The notes beneath the pieces were generated by a model, which saw nothing but the letters and a program-made list of their open reading frames with translations, had not been told where the DNA came from and made no database searches. The position numbers were made by a program, and so were the translations under genes. From CAYNLY01 sp964398225 (GTDB taxonomy: Bacteria; Pseudomonadota; Zetaproteobacteria; Mariprofundales; Mariprofundaceae), in the NCBI GenBank assembly GCA_964398225.1, contig CAYNLY010000005.1:1-47762 (forward strand): DNA of 47,762 bases, given 5' to 3'. This document shows positions 19,022-28,296 of this stretch, in pieces. The first letter of the stretch is position 1; every line of letters starts with the position of its first letter.

Positions 19022-19834
19022 CTAGCCCAGCCCCAGCACGTCGCGCATCTCGTACCAGCCGGCGGGCTGATCGACCAGCCAGCGCGCGGCCCGCAGCGCC
19101 CCGCGGGCGAAGACCATCCGGTCGGAAGCGATGTGCGTGATTTCGACGCGTTCCTCGTCGGCGATGAACATCGCGCGATGCTCGCCGACGATGCTGCCGC
19201 CGCGGACGACCGAAAAGCCGATGCTTCCCGGCTCCCTGGGTCCCGTGATGCCGTCGCGCGCGCGCACCGCCACCCTTTCGAGCTCCACGCCGCGCCCCTC
19301 GGCGATGGACCGTCCCATCGCCAGCGCGGTGCCGCTCGGCGCATCCACCTTGTGCCGGTGGTGCGCTTCGAAGATCTCCGCGTCGTAATCGTCGCCGGAA
19401 AGCACTTCGGCCGCCTGCCGGATCAGGTTCAGCGCGAGATTCACCCCGACGGAAAAGTTCGCGGCCATGACCACCGGAACCTCCGAAAGCGTGGCGCGCA
19501 AATCCGCAAGCTGTTCGGGAGTGAAGCCGGTCGTGCCGATGACCATGCGCCATCCCGAGGTCTTCGCGTGCGCTGCGTGCGCCAGTGTGGCCTCGGGGGC
19601 CGTGAAGTCGATCAGCACGTCCGCCTCCGGCATGCCGTCAAGCCCGGAAACCAGAGGCACGCCGAGCGTCTCCACGCCGGCCACCTCGCCCGCGTCGCGG
19701 CCGATCAGTCCGGACGACTCGCGCTCGGTGGCGCCGACGAGCACGAGCCGCTCGTCTTCGCTGACCGCGCGCACCAGCATCCGGCCCATGCGCCCGGCCG
19801 CGCCCACAATGATGATGCGAATCGGATCCCTCAT
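19022..19834 (-). CDS. dapB: 4-Hydroxy-tetrahydrodipicolinate reductase
   Basis: NAD(P)H-dependent step of lysine and diaminopimelate synthesis. A 270-residue protein with the Rossmann motif VGAAGRMGR at the N-terminus, the IGTTGFT loop, and the signature EAHHRHKVDAPSGTA containing the catalytic His and Lys. It follows dnaJ with an ATGA overlap; dapB next to dnaJ is a known arrangement in Pseudomonas and relatives, so here it may be co-expressed with the heat-shock genes. Confidence 0.97.
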   Translation of the reverse strand: MRDPIRIIIVGAAGRMGRMLVRAVSEDERLVLVGATERESSGLIGRDAGEVAGVETLGVPLVSGLDGMPEADVLIDFTAPEATLAHAAHAKTSGWRMVIGTTGFTPEQLADLRATLSEVPVVMAANFSVGVNLALNLIRQAAEVLSGDDYDAEIFEAHHRHKVDAPSGTALAMGRSIAEGRGVELERVAVRARDGITGPREPGSIGFSVVRGGSIVGEHRAMFIADEERVEITHIASDRMVFARGALRAARWLVDQPAGWYEMRDVLGLG

Positions 19835-20976
19835 TTGAACTCCTTCGACAGATCGTCCCAGAACTTGCGCACTTTATCCAGAAACGAGGTCCGTTCGGGA
19901 TAGACCTCGTCACCGGTGATTTCGGCGAAGCGCCGCAGAAGCTCCTCCTGCTCGGCGGTAAGCCGCGTGGGCACGGCAATCTGGACCTTCACGTACAGAT
20001 CCCCCTTCTGGCCGGTTCGAAGATCCGGCATGCCGTGGCCGCGGATCCGGAACACGCGTCCGCCCTGGGTTCCCTTCGGGATCCGGAAACGGACCTTGCC
20101 TTCCAGCGTCGGCACCTCGAGCTCGGCGCCCAGCGCGGCCTGCGTGAACGTGATCGGCATCGTGCAGTACAGATCGGCACCGTCGCGCTCGAAGATCGGA
20201 TGGGGCTTGATCGAAACCTCGATGTACAGATCCCCGGTCGCCCCTCCGTGCGCCCCCGCCTCGCCTTCGCCGGCGACCCGCACCTGGGCGCCGTCGTAGA
20301 CGCCGGCGGGAATCCGGACCCGCACCCTCTTTTCCCGGCGCACCCTGCCGCTGCCGCCGCAGCTCGGGCAGGGCGACTCGATGCGCTTGCCGCTGCCGCC
20401 GCAGCTCGGGCAGGTGCGGCGGATCGAGAAAAACCCCTGATTGAGCTGCACCTGTCCGTGCCCGCCGCAGGTGCGGCAGGGCACGGGCTGCGTTCCGGGC
20501 CGGGCTCCGCTGCCGTGGCAGTGATCGCAGACGACCTGTTTCGGGATCGTCAGCTCGACTTCCTTGCCCCGCGCCGCCTCCTCAAGCGTGAGCTGAAGGC
20601 GGTAGCGCAAATCGGCGCCGCGCATGCCCGAAGCCCCACCGCCAAAGCCGAAAATGTCGCCAAAAAGATCCCCGAACAGATCGCCAAAATCGCGGAAGGC
20701 GTGCGATTCCTGGAAACCGCCGCGCGTCCAGAAATCGTGCATCTGCTCGTCCACACCGGCGTGGCCGTAGCGGTCGTAGCGCGCCCGCTTCTCCTCGTCG
20801 GACAGCACCTCGTAGGCCTCGGTCACCTCGCGGAACTTCTCGGCCGCATCCGGATCGTCCTTGTTCCGGTCGGGGTGGTACTTCATCGCGAGCTTCCGGT
20901 AGGCGCGCTTGATCGTGTTCAGATCGGCGTTGCGGTCCACCCCGAGAATCTCGTAATAGTCACGCTTGGTCGTCAC
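19831..20976 (-). CDS. dnaJ: Chaperone DnaJ
   Basis: Type I J-protein that delivers substrates to DnaK and stimulates its ATPase. Of 381 residues: J domain at about 4-70 with HPD in KYHPDRNKDD, a Gly/Phe-rich segment with repeated FGDLFGD, the zinc domain with four repeats (CDHCHGSG, CRTCGGHG, CPSCGGSG twice), and two beta-barrel substrate domains. The start is GTG (20976) with GGGAG upstream. It is third in grpE-dnaK-dnaJ-dapB. Confidence 0.97.
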   Translation of the reverse strand: MTTKRDYYEILGVDRNADLNTIKRAYRKLAMKYHPDRNKDDPDAAEKFREVTEAYEVLSDEEKRARYDRYGHAGVDEQMHDFWTRGGFQESHAFRDFGDLFGDLFGDIFGFGGGASGMRGADLRYRLQLTLEEAARGKEVELTIPKQVVCDHCHGSGARPGTQPVPCRTCGGHGQVQLNQGFFSIRRTCPSCGGSGKRIESPCPSCGGSGRVRREKRVRVRIPAGVYDGAQVRVAGEGEAGAHGGATGDLYIEVSIKPHPIFERDGADLYCTMPITFTQAALGAELEVPTLEGKVRFRIPKGTQGGRVFRIRGHGMPDLRTGQKGDLYVKVQIAVPTRLTAEQEELLRRFAEITGDEVYPERTSFLDKVRKFWDDLSKEFK

Positions 20977-21012
20977 GTTCGCTCCCTGAATGCCTCAGCC
21001 CCCGACAGGCCA

Positions 21013-21048
21013 GGGGGAGCGCCCGAGGCAACGCCCGAACGCTCCCCC
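21013..21048. repeat. Inverted repeat between dnaK and dnaJ
   Basis: GGGGGAGCG (21013-21021) and CGCTCCCCC (21040-21048), a perfect 9-bp stem with an 18-nt loop, in the 91-nt gap. In the minus-strand transcript it would form a stable stem after dnaK. This could reduce read-through or protect the dnaK message; no U tract follows. Confidence 0.45.
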
Positions 21049-21067
21049 CGTGCCGCAAGGGTCGCCC

Positions 21068-22975
<1,908 letters not shown>

Positions 22976-23055
22976 GGTGTCATTCTCCTGTTCGATGCGA
23001 AGTTTTCAAACGGTTCTTCCGCGTAGTCTCTGTGTGTGGATGATGCCCGGCGTTT

Positions 23056-23640
23056 TCAAGCCTCGTCCGGCCCGTTCCCGGAAGGCGCATCTTCCTTCTC
23101 CTTTGCGGATGCCGGGCCGCTGGAAACCAGAACCCTTGCCGGCCGGATCAGGCGTCCGTTCAGGGTATAGCCCGCGACATGCTGGGCCACGACGGTGCCC
23201 TCGGGCTCGTCGCTTGGCATCTGCGAGAGCGCCTCATGCAGATGCGGATCGAACGGCTTGCCCAGCGCGTCGATGCGCTCGATGGCAAAACGCTTCATCA
23301 CCTCGTGCCACTGCTTGAGCGTCATCCGAACGCCTTCGCGCATCGCCTCCTCGTTGCCCGGCTCGGCCTCGAGCGCGCGCTCGAGGTTGTCGAACACCTC
23401 GAGCAGGGCGACGACGAACTTCTCGATCGCGTACTTGTGCGCATCCTCGATCTGGCGCTGCGTGCGCTTGCGGAGATTGTCCATTTCGGCATGGGCGCGG
23501 AGCAGCTTGTCGGTCAGCTCGTCGATCTTCGCCCGCGCCTCGGCCAGCTCCTTTTCCAGCTTCGCCCGGGAGCTCTTCTTCGCCTTCTCCTTGTCCTTTT
23601 CGGATCCGGATTTCGCCTGCTTGTTCTTCTTTTCCGTCAA
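23056..23640 (-). CDS. grpE: Nucleotide exchange factor GrpE
   Basis: Releases ADP from DnaK. The 194-residue protein has a charged Lys-rich N-terminus (residues 1-35), a long coiled coil with AHAEMDNLRKRTQR near 50-62, and the C-terminal beta domain FDPHLHEALSQMPSDEPEGTV and VLNGRLIRPARVLVS-like strand. The start is TTG at 23640, preceded by GGGAGG at good spacing; the first internal ATG would remove about 50 residues including part of the coiled coil. It is the first gene behind the heat-shock promoter at 23703-23733. Confidence 0.95.
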   Translation of the reverse strand: MTEKKNKQAKSGSEKDKEKAKKSSRAKLEKELAEARAKIDELTDKLLRAHAEMDNLRKRTQRQIEDAHKYAIEKFVVALLEVFDNLERALEAEPGNEEAMREGVRMTLKQWHEVMKRFAIERIDALGKPFDPHLHEALSQMPSDEPEGTVVAQHVAGYTLNGRLIRPARVLVSSGPASAKEKEDAPSGNGPDEA

Positions 23641-23702
23641 CGCCAGCCTCCCGTTCGATTCTCGCCGGCATGCACCGGCGCACGGTTTTTCTTGTTGAGG
23701 CT

Positions 23703-23733
23703 ATCTATGGGGATGCCGGGGCCCGGTTTCAAC
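23703..23733 (-). promoter_or_regulatory. Sigma-32 (heat-shock) promoter of grpE-dnaK-dnaJ-dapB
   Basis: On the minus strand GTTGAAA (23727-23733), a 14-nt spacer, then CCCCATAGAT (23703-23712). The sigma-32 consensus is CTTGAAA, 13-15 nt, CCCCATNT, so the match is near perfect. Predicted start near 23695 gives a leader of about 55 nt before the grpE TTG. Confidence 0.9.
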
Positions 23734-23745
23734 CCCGCATCCTGT

Positions 23746-23773
23746 TTGACAAGCGGTGCGCCGCTTCTATACT
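23746..23773 (+). promoter_or_regulatory. Sigma-70 promoter of rplM-rpsI
   Basis: TTGACA (23746-23751), 16-nt spacer, TATACT (23768-23773): consensus -35 and five of six at -10. Predicted start near 23780, leader of about 48 nt before rplM. It is only 12 nt from the -35 of the divergent heat-shock promoter. Confidence 0.9.
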
Positions 23774-23827
23774 GCGCCCCCTTTGCAAAGGCAGGGCAAA
23801 ACATGCCCGATACGGAGTGAGGCAACC

Positions 23828-24259
23828 ATGCGCACTTGGACAGTTCGACCGGGCGACATCGATCGCAAATGGTATGTGGTGGACGCCGACGGCGTCGTGC
23901 TGGGCCGGCTTGCGTCGCAGATTGCACGCATTCTGCGCGGCAAGCATCGCCCGCAGTACACGCCGCATGCCGACTGCGGCGATCACGTCATCGTGATCAA
24001 CGCCGAAAAGGTCCGCGTGACCGGCCGCAAGGAGACCGAAAAGGTCTACTACCGCCACAGCGGCTATCCCGGCGGGCTCAAGTCCATCACGCTGGACAAG
24101 CAGCGCGCCAGGCACCCCGAGCGCATCATCACCGCCGCGGTCAAGGGCATGATGCCGAAGGGACCGCTGGGGCGTTCGATGATGAAGAAGCTGAAAGTCT
24201 ATGCCGGGCCCGAGCATCCGCACGCGGCCCAGAAACCCGAAGTTCTCGAACTGAACTGA
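23828..24259 (+). CDS. rplM: 50S ribosomal protein L13
   Basis: Large-subunit ribosomal protein of 143 residues, the E. coli length. Family blocks KWYVVDADGVVLGRLASQIA, GKHRPQYTPHADCGDHV, KVYYRHSGYPGG and GMMPKGPLGRSMMKKLKVYAG are all present. ATG 23828 gives the canonical MRTWTVRPGDI start, although the frame is open further upstream. GAGG lies 7 nt upstream. It is co-transcribed with rpsI 14 nt downstream. Confidence 0.98.
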   Translation: MRTWTVRPGDIDRKWYVVDADGVVLGRLASQIARILRGKHRPQYTPHADCGDHVIVINAEKVRVTGRKETEKVYYRHSGYPGGLKSITLDKQRARHPERIITAAVKGMMPKGPLGRSMMKKLKVYAGPEHPHAAQKPEVLELN

Positions 24260-24273
24260 GAGGGAGCACGAAG

Positions 24274-24666
24274 ATGGCAGAAACCATGTATCGCGGCACC
24301 GGCCGCCGCAAGACCAGCGTCGCCCGGGTGATGATCACCCCCGGAAGCGGCCGTGTCGTGGTCAACGGCCGGGACATCGAGCAGTACTTCCCGGTCGAAA
24401 TCATCCGCCAGCAGGCGCTGATGCCGCTGACCGTGACCCAGCTTTCCGGAAGGATCGACGTCCGCGTCAACGTCTACGGGGGCGGCGTTTCCGGCCAGGC
24501 GGGCGCGATCCGGCATGGGCTGGCGCGCGCGCTGGTGGCCTACGACGAGGGGCTGCGGCCGACGCTGAAGGCCAAGGGATTCCTCACCCGCGATGCGCGC
24601 AAGGTGGAGCGCAAGAAGTACGGCCTGAAGAAGGCCCGCCGCGCGCCTCAGTTCTCCAAGCGCTGA
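24274..24666 (+). CDS. rpsI: 30S ribosomal protein S9
   Basis: Small-subunit protein of 130 residues ending in the conserved QFSKR tail that reaches the P-site tRNA. GTGRRKTSVARVMI, GGGVSGQAGAIRHGLARAL and FLTRDARKVERKKYGLKKARRAPQ are diagnostic blocks. ATG 24274 has AGGGAG upstream. It ends the two-gene rplM-rpsI operon and is followed by a strong terminator. Confidence 0.98.
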   Translation: MAETMYRGTGRRKTSVARVMITPGSGRVVVNGRDIEQYFPVEIIRQQALMPLTVTQLSGRIDVRVNVYGGGVSGQAGAIRHGLARALVAYDEGLRPTLKAKGFLTRDARKVERKKYGLKKARRAPQFSKR

Positions 24667-24689
24667 TCGCGGTTTGCGGAAGATTGCGA

Positions 24690-24715
24690 GGGAAGGCTTC
24701 GGCCTTCCCTTTTTT
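24690..24715 (+). terminator. Intrinsic terminator of rplM-rpsI
   Basis: GGGAAGGC, tetraloop TTCG, GCCTTCCC, then six T (24710-24715). A textbook rho-independent terminator with an 8-bp stem and a stable UUCG loop, 23 nt after rpsI. Confidence 0.95.
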
Positions 24716-24791
24716 GTTGCATCCAATGGCCGTGCGCCAGATGTCGTGGCGCCCGGACGCGGGGGACGGCACGGGCGCCAGCTCGGGCGGA

Positions 24792-26045
24792 TTACGGCCG
24801 GGCCTTGATCCCGAGCGCCCAGCGTTCGAGGGCCGCAAGCGCCATCGCCTGCTGGCTTCCCGTCGCCATGTCCCGGACCGTGACTTCGCCCCGGGCAAGC
24901 TCGTCCTCCCCGAGAATGACGACGTGGCGCGCGCCCTCCCGATCCGCGGCCCGGAACTGGCGTCTGGCGCCGCCGCCGCCGCAGTGGATCACACACAGAC
25001 CCTGGCCTCGAAGCCGCTCGGCCACCGCCAGTGAAGGCGCCAGCGCATCCTGGCCGAGCGCGACCACGGCCGCGTCGCAGCCGGGCGTTCCGCCGTCCTC
25101 CAGCAGCATCGCCAGCCGCTCGATGCCGGCGGCAAAACCGATCGCCGGCGTATCCGGACCGCCAAGCTCGGCGATCAGTCCGTCGTATCGGCCTCCGGCG
25201 AGCACCGTGCCCTGGGCGCCAAGCCGATCGGTGATGAACTCGAAGGCGGTGCGCGTGTAGTAATCCAGGCCGCGGACGATTCTTCCGTTGACATGATAGC
25301 TCAGACCCAGCGCGTCAAGACCGGAGCGCAGGCCCGAAAAATGATCGCTGCACGCCTCGCACAGATGATTCAGCATCTGCGGCGCGTCGGCCAGCGCCTC
25401 CTGGCAGGCTTCGACCTTGCAGTCGAGCACGCGCATCGGGTTGCGCTCGATGCGCTCGCGGCAGGTCGCGCAGAGCCGGTCCCGGCGCTCGTTCAGATAG
25501 GCGACGAGTCTTTCCCGGTATCCGGGCCGGCAGGCGCCGCAGCCCAGCGAGTTGATTTCCAGACGCAGGCCGTCAAGCCCGAGCCCGTTCAGAAAGCGCT
25601 CGGCCATCGCCAGCACTTCGACGTCCTCGACCGGCCCCGGAACGCCGAACAGCTCGACCCCGATCTGCTGGAACTGCCTGAGCCGCCCCTTCTGAGGACG
25701 CTCGCGGCGGAACATCGGGCCGAGGTAGAACCACCGCTGCGGTCCCGATCGGGTCAGCCCCGCCTGCAGATAGGCGCGCACCGCGCCGGCCGTACCCTCC
25801 GGACGCAGGCACACCTCGTCGCCGCCCTGGTCGCGAAAGGCATACATTTCCTTCGAGACGATGTCCGTGGCCTGGCCGATCGAGCGCACGAACAGCGGCG
25901 TGGGCTCGATGACCGGCAGGCGCACCTCCTCGCATCCGTATCGCGCGAACACCTCGCGGCCGGTTTCCTCGATCCGCCGCCAAAGGCGGACATCGGCCGG
26001 CAGCCCGTCGTGCACGCCCCGAAGGCGCTGAACGATCAGGCTCAC
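24792..26045 (-). CDS. hisS: Histidine-tRNA ligase
   Basis: Class II aminoacyl-tRNA synthetase. The 417-residue protein has RLPVIEPTPLFVRS, motif 2 FYLGPMFRRERPQKGRLRQF, the His-specific LDYYTRTAFEF, and motif 3 region GIERLAMLLE, followed by a C-terminal anticodon-binding domain. It carries full catalytic motifs, so it is a true HisRS and not the HisZ regulatory paralogue needed by short HisG. The start is GTG (26045), overlapping the ispG stop as GTGA. Confidence 0.97.
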   Translation of the reverse strand: MSLIVQRLRGVHDGLPADVRLWRRIEETGREVFARYGCEEVRLPVIEPTPLFVRSIGQATDIVSKEMYAFRDQGGDEVCLRPEGTAGAVRAYLQAGLTRSGPQRWFYLGPMFRRERPQKGRLRQFQQIGVELFGVPGPVEDVEVLAMAERFLNGLGLDGLRLEINSLGCGACRPGYRERLVAYLNERRDRLCATCRERIERNPMRVLDCKVEACQEALADAPQMLNHLCEACSDHFSGLRSGLDALGLSYHVNGRIVRGLDYYTRTAFEFITDRLGAQGTVLAGGRYDGLIAELGGPDTPAIGFAAGIERLAMLLEDGGTPGCDAAVVALGQDALAPSLAVAERLRGQGLCVIHCGGGGARRQFRAADREGARHVVILGEDELARGEVTVRDMATGSQQAMALAALERWALGIKARP

Positions 26046-27148
26046 GCGTTCCCGTCCCCGCGACCCGCCCGGATGCGCGCCACCCGTGCCTCGACCTCCT
26101 GGACGATCGCCTCCACGAGATCGTCGCTCCGGACGCGGCCGTCCTTTTCGCCGTCCCGGTAGATCGTGTGCACCGGATAGCCTCCGGTGACGCCCAGATC
26201 GGCCTCCCGGGCCTCGCCGGGCCCGTTCACGACGCAGCCGATCACGGCGACATCGAGCGTTTCGTGGATGTGCGCCAGCCGCTCCTCGAGCTTGGCGACC
26301 GTGGCGATGACATCGAACTTCTGGCGCGCGCAGGACGGGCAGGCAATCAGATTCACGCCCCGGTGGCGCAGGCCGAGCGCCTTCAGGATCTCGAAGCCGA
26401 CGCGCACCTCCTCCTCAGGCTCGGCGGCGAGCGAAACGCGGATCGTATCGCCGATGCCTTCGGCGAGCAGAAGGCCCAGTCCGATCGCCGACTTGATCGT
26501 GCCGGAAAACCGCGAGCCCGCCTCGGTGATGCCGAGATGCAGCGGATAATCCACCTGCTCCGCAAGTTTCCGGTAGGCGGCCACAGTCATCGGAATGTTG
26601 CTGGCTTTCAGCGAGATCTTGATGTCCCGGAAGTTCATCTCCTCGAGAATGGCCACGTGCCGGAGCGCGGATTCCACCATCGCGTCGGCGCAGGGCTCGC
26701 CGTAGCGCTCGAGCAGATCCTTCTCCAGCGATCCGGCGTTGACGCCGATCCGGATCGGAACCCCGCGCTCGGCCGCCGCGGCAACAACGCGCTCGATGCG
26801 CGAGCGCTCTCCGATGTTGCCGGGATTGAGCCGGAGCCCATGCACCCCCGCTTCAAGCGCCGCCAGCGCCATCTTGTAGCTGAAATGGATGTCGGCGATC
26901 ACGGGCACCGGACTTTCTTCCACGATGCGCGGCAAAGCCGCCGCGGAGTCCGGATCCGGCACCGACACCCGCACGAGATCCACCCCGACGTCCGCAAGCC
27001 TCCGGATCTGGGCGAGGGTTGCCTCCGCATCGTGCGTCGGCGTGTTGGTCATCGATTGCACCGCGATCGGGGCATCGCCCCCGATCTGAACCGGCCCAAT
27101 GTGGATCGGCCGCGTCCGTCGCCTGGGAAGAACGATCCGGTCCCTCAC
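26042..27148 (-). CDS. ispG: 4-Hydroxy-3-methylbut-2-enyl diphosphate synthase
   Basis: Iron-sulfur enzyme of the MEP isoprenoid pathway. In the 368-residue protein the cluster ligands are visible: C270 and C273 in ACPSCARQ, C305 in GCVVNGPGE and E312. A TIM-barrel N-terminal domain includes AVQSMTNTPT and LRLNPGNIG. The start is GTG (27148) in a GTGA overlap with the lipoprotein gene, and the end overlaps hisS. The ispG-hisS pairing is common in gammaproteobacteria. Confidence 0.97.
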   Translation of the reverse strand: MRDRIVLPRRRTRPIHIGPVQIGGDAPIAVQSMTNTPTHDAEATLAQIRRLADVGVDLVRVSVPDPDSAAALPRIVEESPVPVIADIHFSYKMALAALEAGVHGLRLNPGNIGERSRIERVVAAAAERGVPIRIGVNAGSLEKDLLERYGEPCADAMVESALRHVAILEEMNFRDIKISLKASNIPMTVAAYRKLAEQVDYPLHLGITEAGSRFSGTIKSAIGLGLLLAEGIGDTIRVSLAAEPEEEVRVGFEILKALGLRHRGVNLIACPSCARQKFDVIATVAKLEERLAHIHETLDVAVIGCVVNGPGEAREADLGVTGGYPVHTIYRDGEKDGRVRSDDLVEAIVQEVEARVARIRAGRGDGNA

Positions 27149-28296
27149 TTGGCCTTCTCCGTCTGTTCCGCCGGCTGCCGGGGCGACTTATCCGCCTGTT
27201 CTTCCGCCTGCTGGCGCAGCAGTTCGAGCCGTTCCTTGAGCAGCCGGGCCCGGCTCAGCGCCTGGACGTAGTCGGCGTTGTCGGGCATCAGCTCGACCGC
27301 CCGGCTCCAGTAGCGGATCGCACGATCCAGCTGTTCCTTCCGGAACGCGATCCGCCCCTTCTGGTAGTAAGCCTCGGCCTGCTTGCCGATGGCCTCGTTG
27401 ACCTGCGCAAGCAGCTTTTCGGCATCCTTTCCGCCCTCGCGCCGGTAGACCTGGGCGTAGCGGCGCGCCTCGATCAGCCTTCCCTTGCTCAGAAGCTGCC
27501 GGATCTGCCGGGCCGTGACCTTCTTCGGCTGAGGGATCGCCTTCCGGGCTGCCTGAGAAAGCGGCTTGAATGGAGGAATCACGAGCCCCTTCGGGAGCTT
27601 CGCCAGAATTTCCTTGCGCAGTTCGGCTCCTTCGCCGGAATCGGGCGCAAGCCGAAGGTGCGACTCGACCTCGATGTAGGCGATCTCGGGCATGCCCTTG
27701 CGAAGGTAGCGGCGCGCCTCCGCGAGCGCGTCGCCGCTTCGATCGTCCACGCGTTCCTCGTAATACTCGCGCATTCGGCGAAACACCTCGTCCTTCGGGT
27801 TCACACCGGCAGGCGGCTCGTACGCCCGCGCATAGCTCAGCAGATCCGAGTCTTCTTTGCGGCGCTGGGCGATCAGCGCATCGAGCCGGGCCTGACGCAT
27901 CTTCAGCTCCATCCGGTCCCGCGCCTTCTGAAGCTCCGCCGGCTTCAGGGAAAGGCCGGCCGCCTGATCGTAGAGCTCCATCGCGCGCCACCAGCGCCCC
28001 TCGCGCTCGGCCTTCTCCGCCTGCAGCCGGTAGTGGCGGAGCAGCCGCAGGCGGGCGGGTTCGATGCGGCTTTTGAGAAGCCGGCGCACCTTCGGGTAGT
28101 CCTCATGGTCCTTCGGAAAGGCAAGCGCCTTCTTGCGCGCCTCCATGATTTCCCCGCGCTTGTAACTCGCCTCGATGGAGGCGTAGGAATGAAGAAACGG
28201 AATCCCGCCCAGAAGCTTCCCGAAATTCGTTCCGGCGCAACCCGAGAGCGCCAGCGCGAGCGCTGCGGCACGGACCCAGGAGCGCATGGCGATCAT
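27145..28296 (-). CDS. Putative lipoprotein with TPR-like helical repeats
   Basis: A 383-residue protein not matched to a named family. MIAMRSWVRAAALALALSGC has a signal peptide and lipobox LSGC, so an exported lipoprotein is likely. The rest is strongly helical and basic (many KAR, RRL, KGR segments); the C-terminal part reads like TPR units (EAYYQKGRIAFRKEQLDRAI, YWSRAVELMPDNADYV). The ATG at 28296 overlaps the cyclase stop as ATGA; a second ATG three codons on is possible. It is coupled to ispG downstream. In related genomes helical-repeat genes often sit beside ispG, but the function is unknown. Confidence 0.8.
   Translation of the reverse strand: MIAMRSWVRAAALALALSGCAGTNFGKLLGGIPFLHSYASIEASYKRGEIMEARKKALAFPKDHEDYPKVRRLLKSRIEPARLRLLRHYRLQAEKAEREGRWWRAMELYDQAAGLSLKPAELQKARDRMELKMRQARLDALIAQRRKEDSDLLSYARAYEPPAGVNPKDEVFRRMREYYEERVDDRSGDALAEARRYLRKGMPEIAYIEVESHLRLAPDSGEGAELRKEILAKLPKGLVIPPFKPLSQAARKAIPQPKKVTARQIRQLLSKGRLIEARRYAQVYRREGGKDAEKLLAQVNEAIGKQAEAYYQKGRIAFRKEQLDRAIRYWSRAVELMPDNADYVQALSRARLLKERLELLRQQAEEQADKSPRQPAEQTEKAK

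Noticed and set aside
24716..24791. Terminator for hisS on the minus strand
   Set aside because: The rpsI terminator hairpin read from the other side is not followed by a T run, and no other stem is evident in this gap.
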